From Flavobacteriales bacterium (GTDB lineage Bacteria > Bacteroidota > Bacteroidia > Flavobacteriales_F > PHOS-HE28): a stretch of 64,000 nt of DNA. Of the stretch, positions 27,413-36,182 are shown in pieces. The notes under the pieces were generated by a model that was not told the origin of the DNA, did no database searches, and saw only the letters and a list, made by a program, of their open reading frames with translations. The translations under genes were made by a program, and so were the position numbers. The stretch's first letter is position 1; each line of letters begins with the position of its first letter. The DNA lies in contig JAEUSU010000012.1 of assembly GCA_016788635.1 (NCBI GenBank), forward strand, positions 16,558 to 80,557, given 5' to 3'.

Positions 27413-27526
27413 GTGGAAGGGGGTCGGTCCAGGTACCGGAACGGCGATCCCGTCCCCACGTTCGCAGCTATCGCCGAAACTGCCCGACCTTGCGGCAGAT
27501 GGCGCCTCCCCATCGACCGATCGCCT

Positions 27527-28753
27527 TCAAATGAAGGGCTCATCCTTCTCCGCGCAAGCCATCAATCGCCCGCAGAGGGTGCGGAGCCTGGCCTCGTCCA
27601 CCCTGGCACCCACGTGCTTCAGCATGCGGCTGGCCAGGGGGCCTTCGCGCAATATCCGCTCCACCCAAGGGCGCGACTCGTCGGATATCTGCCCACCCAC
27701 TTCGGCATAAAGGTGTTCCCACAAGCGTTGCGCGGTCAGTCGTGGCTCGCGGAGCACTCCGAACATGAGCAGATACTCCTTGTTGGCGAATACAGCACGC
27801 GGACCATCCTTCATGGTCTGTAGGAGCAGGGGAAGCAGATCGTTCGCCTGCCATACACGCTGCAGGTAATTACTCACCCAACGGCCTTGGACCAGGGCTT
27901 TCACCACGGCGATCAACAGTTCGGCCACGGCCACGTCCGCCGAGGCACATTCCTGGCGGTCCACAAGTCGCAATTCCAGCACGTCATGCTCGAAATGGGC
28001 CACTGCCGCCCGCAGGTTCATTTGATCGTAATCAACGGCACCTTCGGGATCCAGAGGTCCCAGCACCCGGCCGATGGGTTGAAGCACCTCACGATCGTAA
28101 TCCGCCTGGTCAAAGACGGCTTCGGGAATGAAGTTGCCGATGAGGTCCGGATGACGGTCTCCCAAGTGAAGGCACCCTTCCAGGCGCGAATCCAGAAAGC
28201 CCGTACGGCGCCCCTCCGCGAACGGGGATGCCGCAGCCAATGCAGGCACCAAGGGCAGCATCAGACGAACAGCGGCGTGCAGCCGTCCGAACTCCTCATC
28301 ACCCTGAAAAGGCAGGAACAATCGGGCGGATGAACTGTACACCATGCCGGCTTGTCCCCTGTCGAACAGCGCATCGCGCAAATGCGCCAGTGTGGAACCC
28401 TGCTCCGCCCATTGAACGGCAGCGCTGGACGGGAGCTCCAGCGGATGCAAGGCGGACGGAAGCAGCGCGAGCCCCTCCCGTGCAAGGATGATGTTCATGG
28501 CATGGGCTTCACGCGAGAAGCGCGGGCCGTAGCGAAAGAGCTTGCGCGTGGGCCGTGTGATGCGCAGGAACACCTGGCAGGCCGATGGGCCCTGACCCCA
28601 CGAGAGCCGTGGACCTGTGGAGCTACCTTCCTCCGATGGCCGCAGCATAGGTAGTTGCACCAGTGCTCTGGGCAGCAGGGTATCCCGGTCCACCACCACA
28701 TGACCCAAGGAGAGTCCAACAGAACCGAAAAGCCGATCGCGAGCCGATGCCAT
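27527..28753 (-). CDS. Glutamate-cysteine ligase family 2-like protein
   Basis: 408 residues. Similarity to GCS2/YbdK-type carboxylate-amine ligases is clear in the middle and end: SPFAEGRRTGFLDSRLE and LELRLVDRQECASADVAVAELLIAVVKALV. The family's N-terminal acidic signature (GxExE near the start) is replaced by GLSLGHVVVD, so ligase activity is doubtful. It is the last gene of the gldA-gldF-gldG-DUF4340 operon, 39 bases after the previous stop. It could form an ergothioneine/glutathione-like peptide bond or be a non-catalytic paralogue. Confidence 0.6.
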   Translation of the reverse strand: MASARDRLFGSVGLSLGHVVVDRDTLLPRALVQLPMLRPSEEGSSTGPRLSWGQGPSACQVFLRITRPTRKLFRYGPRFSREAHAMNIILAREGLALLPSALHPLELPSSAAVQWAEQGSTLAHLRDALFDRGQAGMVYSSSARLFLPFQGDEEFGRLHAAVRLMLPLVPALAAASPFAEGRRTGFLDSRLEGCLHLGDRHPDLIGNFIPEAVFDQADYDREVLQPIGRVLGPLDPEGAVDYDQMNLRAAVAHFEHDVLELRLVDRQECASADVAVAELLIAVVKALVQGRWVSNYLQRVWQANDLLPLLLQTMKDGPRAVFANKEYLLMFGVLREPRLTAQRLWEHLYAEVGGQISDESRPWVERILREGPLASRMLKHVGARVDEARLRTLCGRLMACAEKDEPFI

Positions 28754-28792
28754 GCGACCCGAAGGTCGGTGATCGCGGGCAGAATGCCACCT

Positions 28793-29725
28793 CTAGAACC
28801 AGAAGCCCCTGGGCCTGAACAGGCGGGGGAACTCCTGCCGTGGATCGAAGGCCATGAGCACGCCAGGGTTCGCCGTGCTGGTGATCAGGAAGGTGTCACC
28901 TGCCGGATAAGCGCGTACCAGTATGGGTTCCGGGCGCGTACGGTCATCCACCTTCACCTGGTAGAGTGGCACGAGGCCCTCCACGCTCCGGTCATCCGCG
29001 AATTGTTGGGCCCGGCTCCGGGAAAGGCTCAGCATGAACCGGGATACACGTGTGGTGTCCACCTGTGATCCGTTCATTGTCCAGCCTTCGGGGGTGCGCT
29101 CGAACACATAGCCTGAATCCTGCGGATAAATGAAGGTGACCGAGCGCCAGTTGGCGGGATCACCCATCACCAGATGATGCGGACGCCATTCCGGAGGAGC
29201 CTGGTCCACCAGATTGCTCAGCAGGCCTTCCACGGCATACACCTCACGTTCTCCATCGCGGTTCACATAGGTCCACGCACCGATATCGCCGGGGGCATAG
29301 GTGCTCCGGCCCAGGTGAAGCAGCGTATTCGTCCCATCCACTGTGGTGATGGTGATGCGGTTCTCCAGCGTATCCACCAGATCATACCGCTCGTCCACCT
29401 GGCTCAGCTGGCCCACATACCGTTTGCTGCGCAGCTGCCGGAAGGACGCCAGCATGCGGTGCATTTGAGCGGTGTCCGCCAGGAAAGTGCCGTTGTCGTA
29501 GCTCACCTTCCAACCATCGGGCGCACGTTGCAACACCACTTCACGGTGGCGCGTGTTGCGCGGCTCAAGTCGCAGGGTGATCACCGTGGCGGTATCCACT
29601 TCATACACGATGCTGCGGAAGGAGCGCTCGCTCGAACGCAGGCTGAAGAAATGCGCCAGCAGGAAGAGGAGGAGGAGCACCGCCACCACCACCACCAGTG
29701 CACGAATGCCAATCCTATTGAACAT
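28793..29725 (-). CDS. DUF4340 family membrane-anchored protein in the gld operon
   Basis: 310 residues with one N-terminal membrane helix (about 9-27) and a large extracytoplasmic part. Repeated WxV/beta-rich units (GWKVSYDNGTFLADTAQMHRML and GWTMNGSQVDTTRVSRFML) match DUF4340, which often accompanies ABC_transp_aux (GldG-like) proteins. The start overlaps the end of gldG by 11 bases, so the two are translationally coupled. It is probably an accessory extracytoplasmic subunit of the GldA-GldF-GldG complex; no biochemical role is known to me. Confidence 0.8.
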   Translation of the reverse strand: MFNRIGIRALVVVVAVLLLLFLLAHFFSLRSSERSFRSIVYEVDTATVITLRLEPRNTRHREVVLQRAPDGWKVSYDNGTFLADTAQMHRMLASFRQLRSKRYVGQLSQVDERYDLVDTLENRITITTVDGTNTLLHLGRSTYAPGDIGAWTYVNRDGEREVYAVEGLLSNLVDQAPPEWRPHHLVMGDPANWRSVTFIYPQDSGYVFERTPEGWTMNGSQVDTTRVSRFMLSLSRSRAQQFADDRSVEGLVPLYQVKVDDRTRPEPILVRAYPAGDTFLITSTANPGVLMAFDPRQEFPRLFRPRGFWF

Positions 29726-31256
29726 GACCGGGTTTCATGCGTTGCTTCCGTTGACGCCTGCGCCATTGCGCGCGTAACAGCCCGTAGCCCAAGGCCAGGC
29801 CGATGGGCAGCAGCAGGTTCAACCATTTCAAACTGGTGCGTTCGGCATCGCCCAGTTCACGGATCGGCCTGTAGTTCACACCCTTGCCGCGCAGGTCGAT
29901 CAGGCCCGTGCGGTCCGCGATCCAATCCACGGCGTTCACCAACAGGTTCACATTGTCCGGGTTCACCTGCTGCAGTTGCTGGCCCTGGCCGTTCACCGGG
30001 AAGCTGCCGTTGGTGAACACCACCAGCCGTGCCGGGCGTCCGCCGGGCACCAGCGGGCCCTCCAACGCCGCACCGATCACCTGTGGGCCATCGGGGAAAT
30101 CCGCATCGGTCCAGGGTTGCGCGCGCTGCAGATCGATGAAGGCCGGGGTGCGGAGCCGCGCGCTCTTCGCCGAGGTGCGCAGCACGGGTGAGTATTTCAC
30201 CTGCATGGTGTCGCCGGTGTATTCCATGGGGCTGCTGAACTGGAAGAGCACCGCCTCCAAGCCACCGGCCACCGGATGCTCCGTGAACCCATCACGCGAT
30301 ACCAGCGGGAAGTAAGGGAATGGTATGGCCGTCTGCATGGTGAAATAGCCGCGTTGCTGCAACACGTTCACCTGGCCGCATTGCGCATCGATCACCACTT
30401 CCGGCCGGACCTGCAAGCCCTTGCGCGCGAGCCACTGCACCAGGTCGGTGTTGCGCGCCTCGGCCATGGGCAGTTGCTGCAGGTCGCTGCGGATGGCGCT
30501 GTAGGCGATCACCACGCTGCGTCCACGGGCCAGGAAGTCATCCAACCAATAGAGATGGCTGGGGGGTATGCTGTCCACGGGGTCGATGAAGACCAAAGCC
30601 TCCCAGCGGTCATGCACGGGCAACGTGTCCCAGAAGGTGAAGTGCTCCACGTTGTACAACACGTTCAAGCCTTGCAGCGCCTGCGGTAGGGCGCCCATGG
30701 CGGGCTCACCGTGCCCCTGCACCAACCCGATGGTGGGCTTGTTCACCACGCTCACCTGCTTGATGGCCGATGAGAGTGTCCATTCATAGGCGCTGCGAGG
30801 CTGGATCACGGCGATGGGCGCCACCTGCTCGCCCATCTTCACCAGCGCGCCCATGTACGCCTTCATCTGCTGCTGCTTGTCCTTCTCGCGCACGTTCACC
30901 AGCATGGGGCGGATGCCGGCCTTCACCGCTTCCTCCTCAAGTTTTTCATCCGCACCGGGATCGATGAACTCAAAGACCACGTTGCCGTCCGAGCGGTCCG
31001 CATACTCCACCAGCAGGTCGTGGAAGTCCTGGCGGGTCAGCTCCAGGTCCGGCGGCAGGTCCTTGCTGAAATAGGCCGTGATGGTCACCGCTTCGTTCAG
31101 GGTCTCCAGCAGCTCCAGCGTGGCGGGGCTCAGCGTGTAGCGCTTGTCGCTGGTGAGGTCCCACCGGAACTTGAAGGCGGAGCCCACCAGGTTCACCAGC
31201 ACCAATGCCAGCACCAGCAGCAGCGTGTAGCGGATGAGATCGCGTCGCGTACGCAT
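29715..31256 (-). CDS. gldG: Gliding-motility ABC transporter-associated protein GldG
   Basis: 513 residues. A membrane helix at about 9-28, a large extracytoplasmic ABC_transp_aux/GldG domain (LTSDKRYTLSPATLELLETLNEAVTITAYFSKDLPPDL is the hallmark start), and a C-terminal helix (about 478-498) with a basic tail RAQWRRRQRKQRMK. In gliding Bacteroidota GldG works with the permease GldF and the ATPase GldA. It follows gldF by 4 bases. Whether this organism glides cannot be concluded from these genes alone. Confidence 0.9.
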   Translation of the reverse strand: MRTRRDLIRYTLLLVLALVLVNLVGSAFKFRWDLTSDKRYTLSPATLELLETLNEAVTITAYFSKDLPPDLELTRQDFHDLLVEYADRSDGNVVFEFIDPGADEKLEEEAVKAGIRPMLVNVREKDKQQQMKAYMGALVKMGEQVAPIAVIQPRSAYEWTLSSAIKQVSVVNKPTIGLVQGHGEPAMGALPQALQGLNVLYNVEHFTFWDTLPVHDRWEALVFIDPVDSIPPSHLYWLDDFLARGRSVVIAYSAIRSDLQQLPMAEARNTDLVQWLARKGLQVRPEVVIDAQCGQVNVLQQRGYFTMQTAIPFPYFPLVSRDGFTEHPVAGGLEAVLFQFSSPMEYTGDTMQVKYSPVLRTSAKSARLRTPAFIDLQRAQPWTDADFPDGPQVIGAALEGPLVPGGRPARLVVFTNGSFPVNGQGQQLQQVNPDNVNLLVNAVDWIADRTGLIDLRGKGVNYRPIRELGDAERTSLKWLNLLLPIGLALGYGLLRAQWRRRQRKQRMKPGHVQ

Positions 31257-31260
31257 GGCT

Positions 31261-31989
31261 TCAGGCGTTGCGCACCAGGCGCTTGGACAGGTTCATTTCC
31301 GCCAGGGTGAGCGCGAGCACCATCAGGCTGAAGAAGTACAAGAGGTCGCGGCTGTCCACCACACCGCGGCTCATGCTGTCGAAATGCACGCCCATGCCCA
31401 GCTGCTCCAGTACCGTGCCCACCACACCCGTGAAGGTGCCTGCGGCCGTTTGGAAGAGCAGGTGGAAGAAGAGGCCGATGACCAGCGCGGTGAGGAAGGC
31501 CACGATCTGGTTGTTGGTGAGGCTGCTGGCGTACACGCCGATGGCCACGTACGCACCGCTCATGAGCAGGAGCGCGAGGTAGCCGCACCACACCGCGCCA
31601 TGGTCCATCTCGCCCAGCCAGGCCACGCTGGCGTACCACGGAAGCGAACACGCCAATGCCACGGCGATGAGCGTGAGGCAGGCCAGGAACTTGCCGGAGA
31701 CCACCTGCCAGTCCGTGACGGCCTTGGTGAGCAGCAGATCGAGCGTGCCGCTCTTGCGCTCCTCGGCCAGCGTGCGCATGGTGAGGGCGGGTATGAAAAA
31801 GAAGAGCGTCCAGTAGGCGATGTTGAAGAAGGCGGTGAGGTCGGCCTGGCCGCGCAGGAACACATCATCGCCGTACCACCAGGTGAAGAAACCGCTGAGG
31901 CCGAGGAATACCGTAAGCAGGATGTAGGCGATGAGCGAATCGAAGAAGGCGGCGAGCTCCTTGCGGGCGATGAGCCAGGTGGTGCGCAT
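31261..31989 (-). CDS. gldF: ABC-2 type permease GldF
   Basis: 242 residues with six predicted membrane helices. The N-terminus has the usual ABC-2 amphipathic start (WLIARKELAAFFDSLIAYILLTVFLGLSGFF) and a cytoplasmic coupling segment MRTLAEERKSGTLDLLLTKAVTDWQVVSGKF. It is the membrane channel subunit of the Gld ABC complex, between gldA (7-base gap) and gldG. Confidence 0.9.
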   Translation of the reverse strand: MRTTWLIARKELAAFFDSLIAYILLTVFLGLSGFFTWWYGDDVFLRGQADLTAFFNIAYWTLFFFIPALTMRTLAEERKSGTLDLLLTKAVTDWQVVSGKFLACLTLIAVALACSLPWYASVAWLGEMDHGAVWCGYLALLLMSGAYVAIGVYASSLTNNQIVAFLTALVIGLFFHLLFQTAAGTFTGVVGTVLEQLGMGVHFDSMSRGVVDSRDLLYFFSLMVLALTLAEMNLSKRLVRNA

Positions 31990-31996
31990 GGCCGGA

Positions 31997-32923
31997 TCAG
32001 TTCAGCGTAAGGTTGCGGAAGATGTCCTCCAGACGCGTCTCCAATGGGCGCAGCTCGGTGATGGGCCAGCCCCAGTGGGCGCAAAGCGCGAATAGTGCAC
32101 GGGCCACGTCCCGGCCGGTACTGGCGCAGGTGATGTCGTACAGTTCCGCACCTGCAGGCACCACTTGCTCCACCCCGGGCAGCGCGGCAATGGCGGCAAG
32201 CACGGCTTCGGTCGCGCCCCCTTCAACGCACGCACGCACCACCTCGCGGCCCTGGGCCTGGCGGCGCAAACTGGCGGGGTCGCCATCGGCCACGATGCGG
32301 CCCCTGTCGATGATGAGGATGCGGTCGCACACGGCTTCCACCTCGGGCAGGATGTGCGTGCTGAAGATCACCGTCTTGGCGCGGCCCAGTTCCTTGATCA
32401 GCGCGCGGATCTCCACGATCTGGTTCGGGTCAAGGCCGGTGGTGGGCTCGTCCAGGATCAATACTTCGGGGTCGTGCACCATGGCCTGCGCCAGGCCCAC
32501 ACGCTGGCGGTAGCCCTTGCTCAGCTGGCCGATCTTCTTGTGCTTTTCGGCATCCAATCCGCAGGCCCGCACCATTTCGCCGATGCGTTCGGTGATCTTC
32601 TCCTCGGGCACCCCTTGCAACCGCGCCACAAAGCGCAGGAAGTCCAGCACCGGCATATCCTCATAGAGCGGATTGCTCTCGGGCAGGTAACCCATGCGTT
32701 TGCGCACGGCGCCCGGGTCGGCAAGCACATCATGCCCACCCACGACGATGCGCCCGGCGTCGGGTGCGATCAGCCCGCACACCATCTTCATCGTGGTGGT
32801 CTTGCCGGCCCCGTTCGGCCCCAGAAAGCCCAGCACCTCTCCCGGCCGCACCTCGAAGCTGATGGCGTCCACGGCGCGCTGTGCGCCGTAGGTCTTGGTG
32901 AGCCCTTCAATGCGGATGTCCAT
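31997..32923 (-). CDS. gldA: ABC transporter ATP-binding protein GldA
   Basis: 308 residues. Walker A GPNGAGKTT, signature LSKGYRQRVGLAQA, Walker B LILDEPTTGLD, and switch His in STHILPEVE. A C-terminal extension of about 90 residues (ALFALCAHWGWPITELRPLETRLEDIFRNLT) is typical of GldA and other ABC-2 exporter ATPases. It is the first gene of the gldA-gldF-gldG-DUF4340-GCS2-like operon. The start at 32923 (MDIRIEGLTKTYG) fits the family better than the ATG at 32968; a CATCTTCG -7-like element lies about 20 bases upstream. Confidence 0.88.
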   Translation of the reverse strand: MDIRIEGLTKTYGAQRAVDAISFEVRPGEVLGFLGPNGAGKTTTMKMVCGLIAPDAGRIVVGGHDVLADPGAVRKRMGYLPESNPLYEDMPVLDFLRFVARLQGVPEEKITERIGEMVRACGLDAEKHKKIGQLSKGYRQRVGLAQAMVHDPEVLILDEPTTGLDPNQIVEIRALIKELGRAKTVIFSTHILPEVEAVCDRILIIDRGRIVADGDPASLRRQAQGREVVRACVEGGATEAVLAAIAALPGVEQVVPAGAELYDITCASTGRDVARALFALCAHWGWPITELRPLETRLEDIFRNLTLN

Positions 32924-33122
32924 GGTGCGGCCTGAACGCCGGGGCGAAGATGCACGGATTACACACACCTTCCCCCTGTAGGGCGGGCCACGAAGCTATC
33001 CGGAGCGCGCGTGCAGCTGAAGGTGGCCCGGAGTGAAAAAGTGTTAAGCTGGGTGGCACCTCGCGCGTTGCAGAACGTGTGGGCAAACGCTTCCTTTGCG
33101 CCCCGCAAAACAGAGCGCACCG

Positions 33123-34382
33123 ATGCCATACCTCTTCACTTCCGAATCCGTCAGCGAAGGCCACCCCGATAAGGTCGCCGATCAGATCAGCGATGCCCTC
33201 ATCGACCACTTCCTCGCCTTCGACCCCAGCAGCAAAGTGGCCTGCGAGACCTTGGTGACCACGGGCCAGGTGGTGCTCGCCGGTGAAGTGAAGAGCAAGG
33301 CCTACCTCGATGTGCAGCAGATCGCGCGCGAGGTGATCGAGCGCATCGGCTACACCAAGAGCGAATACATGTTCGAGGCGCACAGCTGCGGAGTGCTCAG
33401 CGCCATCCACGAACAGAGCCCCGACATCAATCAGGGAGTGGAGCGCAAGAATCCCGAAGAGCAAGGCGCCGGCGACCAGGGCATGATGTTCGGCTACGCC
33501 TGCCGCGACACGGACACCTATATGCCGCTAGCGCTGGAGCTGAGCCACATGCTGCTCCGCGAACTGGCCGCCATCCGCCGTGAGAAGAACTCGAAGATGC
33601 CTTACCTGCGCCCCGATGCCAAGAGCCAGGTGACCATCGAGTACAACGATGACCATACGCCCAAGCGCATCGACGCCATCGTTGTGAGCACCCAGCACGA
33701 CGATTTCGACAAGGACGCCAAGATGCTCGCGAAGATCAAGGATGACATGATCAACATCCTGGTGCCGCGCGTGCTGAAGCAACTGCCCAAGCGCGTCCAG
33801 GCCCTCTTCGGCAAGGACATCAAGTACCACATCAACCCCACCGGCAAGTTCGTGATCGGCGGTCCGCACGGCGATACCGGACTCACTGGCCGCAAGATCA
33901 TCGTGGACACCTACGGCGGCAAAGGCGCGCACGGCGGCGGCGCCTTCAGCGGAAAGGACCCGAGCAAGGTGGATCGCAGCGCGGCCTACGCAGCGCGCCA
34001 CGTGGCCAAGCACCTGGTAGCCGCTGGCGTTTGCGATGAAGTGCTGGTGCAGGTAGCCTATGCAATCGGCGTTGCCGAACCAGTGGGCTTCTATGTGAAC
34101 ACCTACGGCACGAGCAAGGTGGACATGAACGACGGTGCAATCGCGATGACCATCGCCAAGCTGCCCGAGTTCGATATGCGCCCTTATTTCATCGAGAAGC
34201 GTTTCAAGCTCCGGACCCCGATCTACAGTGAAACCGCCGCGTACGGCCACATGGGCCGCAAGAGCGAAGTGGTCACCAAGCATTTCGACAACGCCGGTCG
34301 GCAGAAGACCCTGAAGGTGAAGCTCTTCCCGTGGGAGGAATTGAACGCGCTGGACGCGGTGAAGAAAGCATTCAAGCTATAG
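33123..34382 (+). CDS. metK: S-adenosylmethionine synthase
   Basis: 419 residues. It makes SAM from methionine and ATP in the cytosol. Hallmarks are [17 protein letters not shown] at the N-terminus, [33 protein letters not shown] and [17 protein letters not shown] with the active-site Lys residues. The start at 33123 gives the canonical N-terminus. TTCCTTTG about 30 bases upstream is a -7-like element. The 154-base gap from gldA holds a hairpin and a GGGTGGCACC motif (see findings). SAM made here is the ligand of the riboswitch at 48 kb. Confidence 0.97.
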   Translation: MPYLFTSESVSEGHPDKVADQISDALIDHFLAFDPSSKVACETLVTTGQVVLAGEVKSKAYLDVQQIAREVIERIGYTKSEYMFEAHSCGVLSAIHEQSPDINQGVERKNPEEQGAGDQGMMFGYACRDTDTYMPLALELSHMLLRELAAIRREKNSKMPYLRPDAKSQVTIEYNDDHTPKRIDAIVVSTQHDDFDKDAKMLAKIKDDMINILVPRVLKQLPKRVQALFGKDIKYHINPTGKFVIGGPHGDTGLTGRKIIVDTYGGKGAHGGGAFSGKDPSKVDRSAAYAARHVAKHLVAAGVCDEVLVQVAYAIGVAEPVGFYVNTYGTSKVDMNDGAIAMTIAKLPEFDMRPYFIEKRFKLRTPIYSETAAYGHMGRKSEVVTKHFDNAGRQKTLKVKLFPWEELNALDAVKKAFKL

Positions 34383-34395
34383 AGGGAGCCGGAAA

Positions 34396-34665
34396 TTGAG
34401 TCGCGAGTGCCGAGTGGCGAGTAAGGCCACCGTCACTCGCGATCTCGTTTTCACCCCACCAGTACCTTGTCATTCCTCTCGCTACTCAACCCGCTCTACT
34501 CGTCACTCGTCACTCGTCACTCGTCACTCGTCACTCGTCACTCGTCACTCGCTACTCGTCACTCGCCACTCGCTACTCGCCACTCGCCACTCGTCACTCG
34601 CTACTCGTCACTCGCTACTCATCACTCGCTACTCATCACTCAACAGTCGCTGCCCGACACTCAAA
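34396..34665. repeat. 7-bp tandem repeat array (TCACTCG units), left side of the four-helix-bundle gene
   Basis: From 34494 to about 34660 the sequence is a run of 7-base units of the form YNACTCR (TCACTCG, CTACTCG, CCACTCG). At 34397-34424 the same units appear in inverted orientation (GAGTGCCGAGTGGCGAGT). The period is 7, so ORFs running through it are not coding. The same family flanks the gene on its other side at 35108-35172. Confidence 0.8.
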
Positions 34666-34679
34666 CCCCCTTACCCACC

Positions 34680-35099
34680 ATGAAGGATTTTACAGAGTCC
34701 CAAGCTTGGAAGAAGGCCATGGACCTGAACGAGGCTATCGACATTGCCTTGGCAGAGAACCGGAACTGGGGCTTTAAGGATCAACTATTCCGGGCCGGAC
34801 TGTCCATTTGCAACAATATCGCCGAGGGCTTTGAAATGCCTACCAACGCCCACCAGCTCAGGTACTTATGGATCGCCAAAGGCTCATGTAACGAGGTCTG
34901 CTCCATGCTCCTGCTCGCCCAACGCCGTGGCTATTTCCCCAAAGAGCATCTAAACCACATGCTGGCGCTTCAAGACGAGGTTGGCAGGCTGCTCAAGACC
35001 TACATCAAGAACAAATCCACCGGTTGGCGCAAACTCCCGGGAGGAATCGCCCTGCTTGGCCTTTGGATCAACCTTAGCACACCCCATCTCCTACGCTAG
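34680..35099 (+). CDS. Four-helix-bundle (S23 / 23S rRNA IVS-type) protein
   Basis: 139 residues, of which about 115 form the four-helix-bundle S23 family: MKDFTESQAWKKAMDLNEAI, FRAGLSICNNIAEGFEM, YLWIAKGSCNEVCSMLLLA. Proteins of this fold are encoded in 23S rRNA intervening sequences and as standalone genes; the DGR accessory protein Avd is a structural relative. The standalone members have no established function. The start at 34680 begins the conserved domain. The gene has visibly lower GC than its neighbours and is bracketed by 7-bp repeat arrays, suggesting it arrived as a unit between metK and rplU. Confidence 0.85.
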   Translation: MKDFTESQAWKKAMDLNEAIDIALAENRNWGFKDQLFRAGLSICNNIAEGFEMPTNAHQLRYLWIAKGSCNEVCSMLLLAQRRGYFPKEHLNHMLALQDEVGRLLKTYIKNKSTGWRKLPGGIALLGLWINLSTPHLLR

Positions 35100-35107
35100 C
35101 CCACTAA

Positions 35108-35172
35108 GTACTCGGCACTCGGCTCTCAGTACTCGGTACTCGCCACTCGCTACTCAGTACTCGTCACTCGCT
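35108..35172. repeat. 7-bp repeat array, right side of the four-helix-bundle gene
   Basis: About nine units of TACTCGG / CACTCGC / TACTCAG type in the same orientation as the left array. It ends just before the rplU promoter. Confidence 0.75.
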
Positions 35173-35191
35173 CAGCGCAACTTCAACCTGT

Positions 35192-35221
35192 TTGTGGGAT
35201 CCGCATGATCCCCTACATTTG
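35192..35221 (+). promoter_or_regulatory. Consensus Bacteroidota promoter of rplU-rpmA
   Basis: TTG (35192-35194), 19-base spacer, then TACATTTG (35214-35221), an exact match to TTG-N19-TAnnTTTG. The predicted leader to the rplU ATG is about 20 bases. It is the best promoter in the window, fitting a ribosomal protein operon. Confidence 0.8.
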
Positions 35222-35245
35222 CAGCCCATTTTTCGCGGAAGAACC

Positions 35246-35746
35246 ATGTACGCCATTGTTGAGATCGCCGGTCAGCAGTTCAAGGTGACGAAAGACCAGA
35301 AGCTGAAAGTGCACCGCCTGGAAGCCGAGGAAGGCAAGGTGGTGGAACTGGACCGCGTGCTGCTCGTGAGCAACGGCGGCACGGTGAGCGTGGGCACCCC
35401 CACGGTAGATGGCGCCCGCGTGGCCGCGCAGGTGATGGCCCACAGCAAGGGCGACAAGGTCCTGGTCTTCCATAAGAAGCGCCGCAAGGGCTACAAGAAG
35501 CTCAACGGCCACCGCCAATACCTCACCGAACTGCAGGTGCTGGCGATCCTGGGCAAGGGCGAGAAGGCCCCCGCCCCCATCACCAAGCGTGCACCCAAGC
35601 CGAAGGCGGAAGCCGCCGAGGCTGCCCCGAAAAAAGCGGCCGTGAAGAAAGCCGCCCCCAAGAAGGAAGCCGCCCCGAAAAAGGCTGCTGCCAAGAAGGC
35701 CCCTGCCAAGAAAGCCGCGCCCAAGAAAGGCGGCACCAAAAAATAA
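35246..35746 (+). CDS. rplU: 50S ribosomal protein L21 with Lys/Ala-rich C-terminal extension
   Basis: 166 residues, against about 100 in most bacteria. The first 100 or so ([42 protein letters not shown]) are L21. The last about 60 are a repetitive, strongly basic tail of KKAAPKK / KKAPAKK units, likely disordered. L21 binds 23S rRNA in the large subunit. Similar Lys/Ala tails occur in other high-GC Bacteroidota proteins; the role of this one is unknown. It is followed by rpmA after 57 bases. Confidence 0.97.
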   Translation: MYAIVEIAGQQFKVTKDQKLKVHRLEAEEGKVVELDRVLLVSNGGTVSVGTPTVDGARVAAQVMAHSKGDKVLVFHKKRRKGYKKLNGHRQYLTELQVLAILGKGEKAPAPITKRAPKPKAEAAEAAPKKAAVKKAAPKKEAAPKKAAAKKAPAKKAAPKKGGTKK

Positions 35747-35803
35747 CCTGAACACGATCCCCAGCGCAACGGGCCTGGCCCTGCGCAACAACCCCCAGCA
35801 GCC

Positions 35804-36070
35804 ATGGCACACAAGAAAGGTGAAGGCTCCACACAGAACGGCCGCGAATCGCACAGCAAACGACTGGGCGTGAAGATCTACGGCGGCAGCAAGGCCGTTG
35901 CCGGCAACATCCTCGTGCGCCAGCGCGGTACCAAGCATTTCCCCGGCAAGAACGTGGGCATCGGCGTGGACCACACGCTCTACGCCCTCGTGGACGGCAC
36001 CGTGGAGTTCAAGCGCAAGCGCGACGACAAGAGCTACGTGAGTGTGATCCCTACTGAGAGCAAGAACTGA
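35804..36070 (+). CDS. rpmA: 50S ribosomal protein L27
   Basis: 88 residues. It begins [16 protein letters not shown], so there is no Firmicutes-type cleavable extension. The [20 protein letters not shown] and [17 protein letters not shown] motifs are all present. The N-terminus reaches the peptidyl transferase centre. It is the second gene of the rplU-rpmA operon and ends at a strong terminator. Confidence 0.98.
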   Translation: MAHKKGEGSTQNGRESHSKRLGVKIYGGSKAVAGNILVRQRGTKHFPGKNVGIGVDHTLYALVDGTVEFKRKRDDKSYVSVIPTESKN

Positions 36071-36096
36071 CCAGATCCCCTATCCCTTCCCGGACA

Positions 36097-36128
36097 GACC
36101 CCGCCCCCTGTGGCGGGGTCTTTTCTTT
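36097..36128 (+). terminator. Intrinsic terminator after rpmA
   Basis: Perfect 9-bp stem GACCCCGCC / GGCGGGGTC with a 6-base loop, followed directly by TTTTCTTT. Confidence 0.9.
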
Positions 36129-36154
36129 CCCACCAGCGCCCCATGCCGTTCGGC

Positions 36155-36162
36155 TAACTTCG
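36155..36162 (+). promoter_or_regulatory. -7 element of serS
   Basis: TAACTTCG, one mismatch to TAnnTTTG, 20 bases upstream of the serS ATG and just after the rpmA terminator. Confidence 0.4.
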
Positions 36163-36182
36163 CGCTCCACTTTCCCCAACCA

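Noticed and set aside
34494..34660. CRISPR array
   Set aside because: Units are 7 bases with no spacers and no cas genes nearby.
34396..34683. ORFs reading through the TCACTCG array
   Set aside because: The 7-base period rotates all frames, giving the same repeated peptides (SSLVTRH and similar); not coding.
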